Positions 60,101-64,000 of a stretch of 64,000 bases of DNA are shown here, one piece after another. The DNA comes from Uliginosibacterium sp. (GTDB lineage Bacteria > Pseudomonadota > Gammaproteobacteria > Burkholderiales > Rhodocyclaceae): NCBI GenBank assembly GCA_016718265.1, contig JADKDZ010000002.1:248001-312000 (forward strand), read 5' to 3'. The notes under the pieces are model-generated. The model did no database searches. It saw only the letters and a program-made list of their open reading frames with translations, and was not told the DNA's origin. Position numbers and translations under genes: made by a program. Each line of letters opens with the position of its first letter. Within the stretch, counting starts at the first letter, position 1.

Positions 60101-62008
60101 TCAGTCTTCTGTGTGCGCTGAATGCTTGGGCGGCGAGAGCACGAAGCGGGCGGGGTCCATAGCGTCAACCAGGTCCCGCTCCAAAGGCAGTGGCTCGCCG
60201 CATATTCGGGAAGCCAGAATCTCGCTGCACAGGCTTGACCACACCAGGCCACGCGCACCAAATCCGGTTATCAGCCAAAGACCTTCCTCACGTGGGAGGG
60301 CGGAGAGCTTGTAGCGTGCGTCGTCTGCAGACCGTGGCATGGCGCCGACCATGGGCAGTCGATCTATCGAGACGGGTCTGAAGCTGGTGCGGCCGTCCAT
60401 CTGAGATGGTTCGATTGCGTTGCTGTAGCCGGGCAGCATTTGATCGAGTTTGTCCAGATTCTCCTGATGCTCTGCCTCTCTGAGCGTCAGGTCAAAGTCA
60501 TCCGCCACAAAGCTTGCTCCCAGGGCCGCGTGGCCGCCGATACCAGGCGTGATGTATCCCTGACCGCACACAACCACGCGGAGCGGTGCGAGTTGCGCGA
60601 TCGGCAGGTGACTGACTTGGCCTCTCACCGCTTGAAGCGGCAACCACTCTGCCGCGGCGAGCCGTTTGGCTTCCGAGGCATTGGCCAAAATTAATGTTGG
60701 CGCTTCATCGATCAAGCCACCACGCGTGTCATACGCGGCCCAACTGTTTCCGATGCGTGCGATTCGTTCAACGAAGGTGTCCGTACTGAGAGTGATGGCA
60801 TCACAGGCAAGGTTGGCTTCACAGAGGCTGGCAGGCTGAATCCAACCGCCTGTTGGAAACCACCAGCCGCCAAAAGCAGCTGTATGGCCGGCTATTTTTG
60901 TCGCTTCGGCAGCGGACACCCACCGCATAAAATTCTCGGGCCATTGCAAGGCTTCGACGACCTCGCGCTGCCTGCCCTCCTGATGTGCGTTGCGGGCCAA
61001 ATGCAAAACACCGCAGTCATCCCAAAGCAGTGTTCCTCCCCGCTTTTGCAACGTCTTCAAATGACGCAAACCGAATAAAAAACCTGCACGCGTAATTCGT
61101 GCAACATGGTTGTCGTCTTTGCTGGGAAGCGGGCGGAAGGCGCCAGCGAGATTGCCGGAGGCGCCTTGGGCGATAGCACTTTGGGCCTCGAGTATGCGGA
61201 CTTGCCACCCGCGATTCGAAAGACGCTCTGCAATACCGGTTCCGGCCAAGCCCGCGCCTATAACCAGTGCGCGCTTTTCCGCTATATTGGCGCCAAGGTG
61301 TGGTACGTGCCCTCGAAACTGGCCTCTAAGCATTTCTCGTTTGCCACTAAACCCGGCGGTTTTTTCGACGGAGAACCCGGCGTGGGTCAATGCCTCCCGT
61401 ACTGTACTTGACACCGACCAAGTGGCGAGTGTCGTATTCCCGTCTGAGAGAGCCGCCAGCCTTCTAAACACTTCCGCAGACCACATCTCCGGATTCCGTG
61501 CCGGAGAAAAACCATCCAGGAAAATGGCATCGGCCTTGGTGCTCAGGCCATACAAGACCGAGGTGATGTCGCCAAATCCCAAGGTAAGTGCAATTCGACC
61601 GTTCGCGAACGACAGCCGATGAATGCCCGATACAAGTGGGGGCCATTGCTCGCAAAGGGCTGTTGATGCTTCGCTTGCCACGCCGGCATTGAGGTGGGCT
61701 TTCGCAAGGTCGTCAGCGGGGAACGGATGCTTCTCAGCGGAAAGGAAGTGAAGCCTGGCGTCTGGGGAGGCCTCTCGTAGAAACTCCTTCCACGTTTCAA
61801 GAAAATTGAGGCCAAGTCCGAAGCCTGTTTCCAATATGACGAATTGCTTAGAATTCTTCCATCGATTTGGCAAGCCATTCCCATGGAGGAAAACGTGCCG
61901 GGTTTGTTCAGCAGCACCAGCCGCAGCATGATAGACATCGCCGTAGCGCTCGGACCACGGAACTTTGTCGGCATTCAGGACGAGATTGGCGGGATGTATG
62001 ACGGGCAT
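60101..62008 (-). CDS. mnmC: Bifunctional tRNA mnm5s2U34 methyltransferase/oxidoreductase MnmC
   Basis: A 635-residue bifunctional enzyme. Start ATG 62008 (MPVIHPANLVLNADKVPWSERYGDVYHA) matches the family start; the longer frame to 62332 runs through hairpins and into suhB. Residues 1-240 are the MnmD methyltransferase (ILETGFGLGLNFLETW; IFLDGFSPARNPEMWS). Residues 250-620 are the FAD oxidoreductase MnmC1 (ALVIGAGLAGTGIAERL, VRGQVSHLPI, GFGARGLVWSSL). It removes the carboxymethyl group from cmnm5s2U34 of tRNA and then methylates the product. Confidence 0.95.
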   Translation of the reverse strand: MPVIHPANLVLNADKVPWSERYGDVYHAAAGAAEQTRHVFLHGNGLPNRWKNSKQFVILETGFGLGLNFLETWKEFLREASPDARLHFLSAEKHPFPADDLAKAHLNAGVASEASTALCEQWPPLVSGIHRLSFANGRIALTLGFGDITSVLYGLSTKADAIFLDGFSPARNPEMWSAEVFRRLAALSDGNTTLATWSVSSTVREALTHAGFSVEKTAGFSGKREMLRGQFRGHVPHLGANIAEKRALVIGAGLAGTGIAERLSNRGWQVRILEAQSAIAQGASGNLAGAFRPLPSKDDNHVARITRAGFLFGLRHLKTLQKRGGTLLWDDCGVLHLARNAHQEGRQREVVEALQWPENFMRWVSAAEATKIAGHTAAFGGWWFPTGGWIQPASLCEANLACDAITLSTDTFVERIARIGNSWAAYDTRGGLIDEAPTLILANASEAKRLAAAEWLPLQAVRGQVSHLPIAQLAPLRVVVCGQGYITPGIGGHAALGASFVADDFDLTLREAEHQENLDKLDQMLPGYSNAIEPSQMDGRTSFRPVSIDRLPMVGAMPRSADDARYKLSALPREEGLWLITGFGARGLVWSSLCSEILASRICGEPLPLERDLVDAMDPARFVLSPPKHSAHTED

Positions 62009-62046
62009 TTCACATAGCCATGGCGCGGCTGTTGCGTGCAGCGGCC

Positions 62047-62062
62047 CGAACCTTTTGGTTCG
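62047..62062. other. Hairpin upstream of mnmC (CGAACC-TTTT-GGTTCG)
   Basis: CGAACC (62047-62052) pairs with GGTTCG (62057-62062) around TTTT. It sits between suhB and mnmC, next to a larger hairpin at 62064-62106. Confidence 0.6.
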
Positions 62063-62063
62063 C

Positions 62064-62106
62064 ACACCTTGCGGTGTAGTGAGCGCCGTCACTACACCGC
62101 AGGTGT
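62064..62106. other. Long hairpin between suhB and mnmC
   Basis: TGCGGTGTAGTGA (62070-62082) pairs perfectly with TCACTACACCGCA (62089-62101) around GCGCCG; ACACC (62064-62068) and GGTGT (62102-62106) extend the stem past one bulged T. It starts 11 bases after the suhB stop on the minus strand. No T-run follows, so it is not a standard intrinsic terminator. Confidence 0.75.
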
Positions 62107-62117
62107 ACGATCGATTC

Positions 62118-62924
62118 TCAGGCCGAGAGTTCGGGGGTTTTGTGTGATTGAATGATCGGCAGGAGCTGACCAAAAATCTTGGGCGCGCCGGCGACAAGGT
62201 TGCCGGTTGCAAGGTAGGCGGCTTCGCCGGAAAAGTCACTGACCAAACCACCTGCCTCTGAAACCAGCAAGGTTCCCGCCGCCATGTCCCAAGGCAGCAG
62301 GCCGATCTCGAAAAAGCCCTCTGTGCGACCACACGCGACGTAAGCTAGATCCAGCGCTGCCGCGCCCGGCCGACGAAGGCCGGCAGTTTTCTCTGAAAGT
62401 TCGCGGAACATGTTCAGGTATGCATCCATGTGCTGCATGGTTTTGAACGGAAAACCCGTGCCGATCAAGGACTCATTCATTCTGATGCGTTTGCTGACCC
62501 GGATGCGCCGATCATTCAAAAATGCGCCACTTCCGCGCGAAGCAGTAAATAGCTCGTTTCTGCTTGGATCATAAATCACCGCATGTTGGATAACTCCGCG
62601 TTCCGCCATGGCGATCGAAACGGCGTATTGGGGAAAACCGTGTATGAAATTGGTCGTTCCATCCAGTGGGTCAATGATCCACTGCACTTCGCTGCTCCCA
62701 GCCCCCGCGGTGTCGCCTGTCTCCTCTGCTAGAATTGCGTGCTCGGGATAAGCCTCGCGAATGACGTCGATGATGGCTTGCTCCGCGGCACGATCAACTT
62801 CGGTAACGAAATCGTTCGGCTGCTTGGCAGAAACCTGCACACGTTCAAGGTCGAGCGAGGCACGGTTGATTATGGTGCCTGCGCGACGCGCGGCCTTAAC
62901 GGCGATGTTCAATATGGGATGCAT
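62118..62924 (-). CDS. suhB: Inositol monophosphatase family protein SuhB
   Basis: A 268-residue phosphatase. Metal site 1 is DPLDGTTNFIHGFP with upstream Glu in ILAEETGD, and site 2 is LLPWDMAAGTLLVSEAGG. Start ATG 62924 (MHPILNIAVKAARRAGTIINRASLD) matches SuhB, which in E. coli also takes part in rRNA transcription antitermination. It is divergent from trmJ across 63 bases, an arrangement consistent with a conserved suhB-trmJ neighbourhood. Confidence 0.95.
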   Translation of the reverse strand: MHPILNIAVKAARRAGTIINRASLDLERVQVSAKQPNDFVTEVDRAAEQAIIDVIREAYPEHAILAEETGDTAGAGSSEVQWIIDPLDGTTNFIHGFPQYAVSIAMAERGVIQHAVIYDPSRNELFTASRGSGAFLNDRRIRVSKRIRMNESLIGTGFPFKTMQHMDAYLNMFRELSEKTAGLRRPGAAALDLAYVACGRTEGFFEIGLLPWDMAAGTLLVSEAGGLVSDFSGEAAYLATGNLVAGAPKIFGQLLPIIQSHKTPELSA

Positions 62925-62987
62925 GGGCTCTGATACGCTGCTCGCCGAAACTGTGGCGATTGCTAATTGTAAAACCGATGATTATAT

Positions 62988-63758
62988 ATGTCTGGCACCC
63001 TATCGTTGAACCGCTTTCGCGTTGTGCTCTCTCATCCGAGTCATCCCGGCAATATCGGCGCGGCAGCGCGTGCGATGAAAACAATGGGCTTGTCCCGCTT
63101 GTATCTGGTCAATCCGAAAAACTACCCCGATTCTGAAGCGACGGCGCGAGCGTCTGGCGCGATAGATGTGCTAGAAAATGCGGTTGTTTGCACGACGCTT
63201 GGAGAAGCGCTTGCGGGAGTAACGCTGGCTGCTGCCTTGACGTCGCGCCGTCGAGAACTGGCGCTGCCGATGCAGTGGGCCCGCGAGGCCGTGCAAACGC
63301 TTGCTGCAAGCGCAGCGACGGAGTGTGACGTTGCGCTTGTGTTCGGTAACGAGACTTACGGTTTGTCTAACGACGAGTTGTCAATCTGCCAGCTGCCAGT
63401 GATGATTCCTGCCAGTCCTGACTACGCGTCGCTCAACTTAGGGGCTGCAGTTCAGGTAATGTGCTACGAGGTTCGCCTGGCATCACTCGAAGCTGTATCG
63501 GCGCCGTCAACGGAAGCTAGGCTTGCGACAGTTGACGAAGTCGAGCGGATGATTGCGCATTTCGAACAAGCGATGACCGCAAGCGGGTTTTACAATCCGC
63601 TCAACCCCAAACGTTTGATTGCCCGACTTCGCCGAATGTTCGGACGAATCAGGTTGGAGCAGGACGAAGTCAATATCCTGCGCGGCATGCTTGGAAGCTT
63701 CGAGAGCACCGGAAAATTTAAACACGGGAGCCGCCAGTCCGGTGTTCCTGATCTGTAG
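62988..63758 (+). CDS. trmJ: tRNA (cytidine/uridine-2'-O-)-methyltransferase TrmJ
   Basis: A 256-residue SPOUT methyltransferase. Seen: VVLSHPSHPGNIGAAARAMKTMGLSRLYLVNPK at the N-terminus and the SAM-binding knot blocks LVFGNETYGLSNDEL and IPASPDYASLNLGAAVQVMCYEV. TrmJ makes 2'-O-methylation at position 32 of several tRNAs. It is followed by cysE after 13 bases, so the two form an operon. Confidence 0.95.
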   Translation: MSGTLSLNRFRVVLSHPSHPGNIGAAARAMKTMGLSRLYLVNPKNYPDSEATARASGAIDVLENAVVCTTLGEALAGVTLAAALTSRRRELALPMQWAREAVQTLAASAATECDVALVFGNETYGLSNDELSICQLPVMIPASPDYASLNLGAAVQVMCYEVRLASLEAVSAPSTEARLATVDEVERMIAHFEQAMTASGFYNPLNPKRLIARLRRMFGRIRLEQDEVNILRGMLGSFESTGKFKHGSRQSGVPDL

Positions 63759-63771
63759 AAAAGACTTCAGC

Positions 63772-64000
63772 ATGTTTAGCCAACTTCGTGAAGAGATAGC
63801 CAGCGTTCTACAGCGTGATCCCGCTGCCCGAAGCAAACTGGAGGTCCTGACGTGCTATCCCGGCGTGCACGCTCTGGCGCTGCACAGGCTGGCGCATCGT
63901 CTCTGGAAGGCGGATTTGCGTTGGTTGGCTCGACTCGTGTCGCAGTTCGCGCGCTGGACGACCGGAATTGAGATTCACCCGGGCGCCAAGATCGGACGGC
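63772..64000 (+). CDS. cysE: Serine O-acetyltransferase (N-terminal part, cut by window edge)
   Basis: ATG 63772 opens 76 residues (MFSQLREEIASVLQRDPAAR...) that run off the window. The helical N-terminus with VLTCYPGVHALALHRLAHRLWKADL and the first hexapeptide turns of a left-handed beta-helix (IEIHPGAKIGR) are typical of CysE/EpsC. The enzyme acetylates serine to start cysteine synthesis. It follows trmJ closely. Confidence 0.9.
   Translation, partial: MFSQLREEIASVLQRDPAARSKLEVLTCYPGVHALALHRLAHRLWKADLRWLARLVSQFARWTTGIEIHPGAKIGR

Noticed and set aside
62009..62332. N-terminal 108-residue extension of mnmC
   Set aside because: It runs through two hairpins into suhB, and the family start is MPVIHPA at 62008.

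Overview
The window (about 57-60% G+C by eye) reads as chromosomal DNA of a motile, Gram-negative betaproteobacterium, most like Rhodocyclales/Zoogloeaceae-type genomes. Indicators are a complete type II secretion operon gspC-N, a fused glucokinase/HexR regulator of Burkholderiales/Rhodocyclales type, cytochrome c4, non-zinc-type HemB, DUF3108-RsmB and trmJ-cysE gene pairs, flgKL, and a lexA with CTGT-N8-ACAG-type boxes. I see no rRNA, tRNA, CRISPR array, insertion sequence or prophage. The genus is inference.

Layout. 1-8 kb: the start of an unknown gene, an ECF sigma factor, tesA divergent from an ABC ATPase (start codons overlap), a 1200-residue DUF748/AsmA-like protein and a REC-DUF3369-GGDEF-EAL phosphodiesterase. 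8-15 kb: DUF3617, LOG, DedA, purN, DUF3108, rsmB, an MscS channel. 15-18.5 kb: an acetate-uptake (YaaH) gene with a terminator-like palindrome in its leader, a ROK regulator, DUF3301, and an unrecognised gene. 18.5-29 kb: the T2SS operon, transcribed leftward. 29-39.3 kb: DUF3422, then a hexose/Entner-Doudoroff regulon of two divergent transcription units: leftward pgl-glk-pgi-AGE sugar isomerase, rightward edd-(glucokinase-like::HexR). Two HexR-type palindromes lie between them. 39-45 kb: an M14-type deacylase, a methyltransferase, cytochrome c4, engB, hemB, GNAT, VOC. 45-49 kb: a GH52 beta-xylosidase with a divergent AraC regulator, then rquA (rhodoquinone biosynthesis). 49-53 kb: a leftward operon of a radical-SAM DNA repair protein, a DUF4130-UdgX fusion and a YhcC-type radical SAM protein, headed by a complete LexA box. 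53-56 kb: an orphan LivK-type binding protein and a semialdehyde dehydrogenase. 56-64 kb: flgK-flgL-lipoprotein, lexA with tandem boxes, a small ORF, mnmC, suhB, trmJ and the start of cysE.

Most interesting points. (1) The SOS-type operon at 49.2-52.8 kb has a full two-sided LexA box 10 bases upstream of its first gene. Its UdgX-like protein has Tyr where the covalent-bond-forming His of UdgX is expected. (2) The glucokinase half of the Glk-HexR fusion has lost the ATP phosphate-binding GGTNAR signature but keeps the glucose-contact residues, and an intact glucokinase sits in the same cluster. The fused domain may be a glucose sensor. (3) RquA implies rhodoquinone-based anaerobic respiration. 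(4) A GH52 xylosidase is found in a proteobacterial genome that also has a T2SS. (5) There is a perfect palindrome plus T-run in the yaaH leader.
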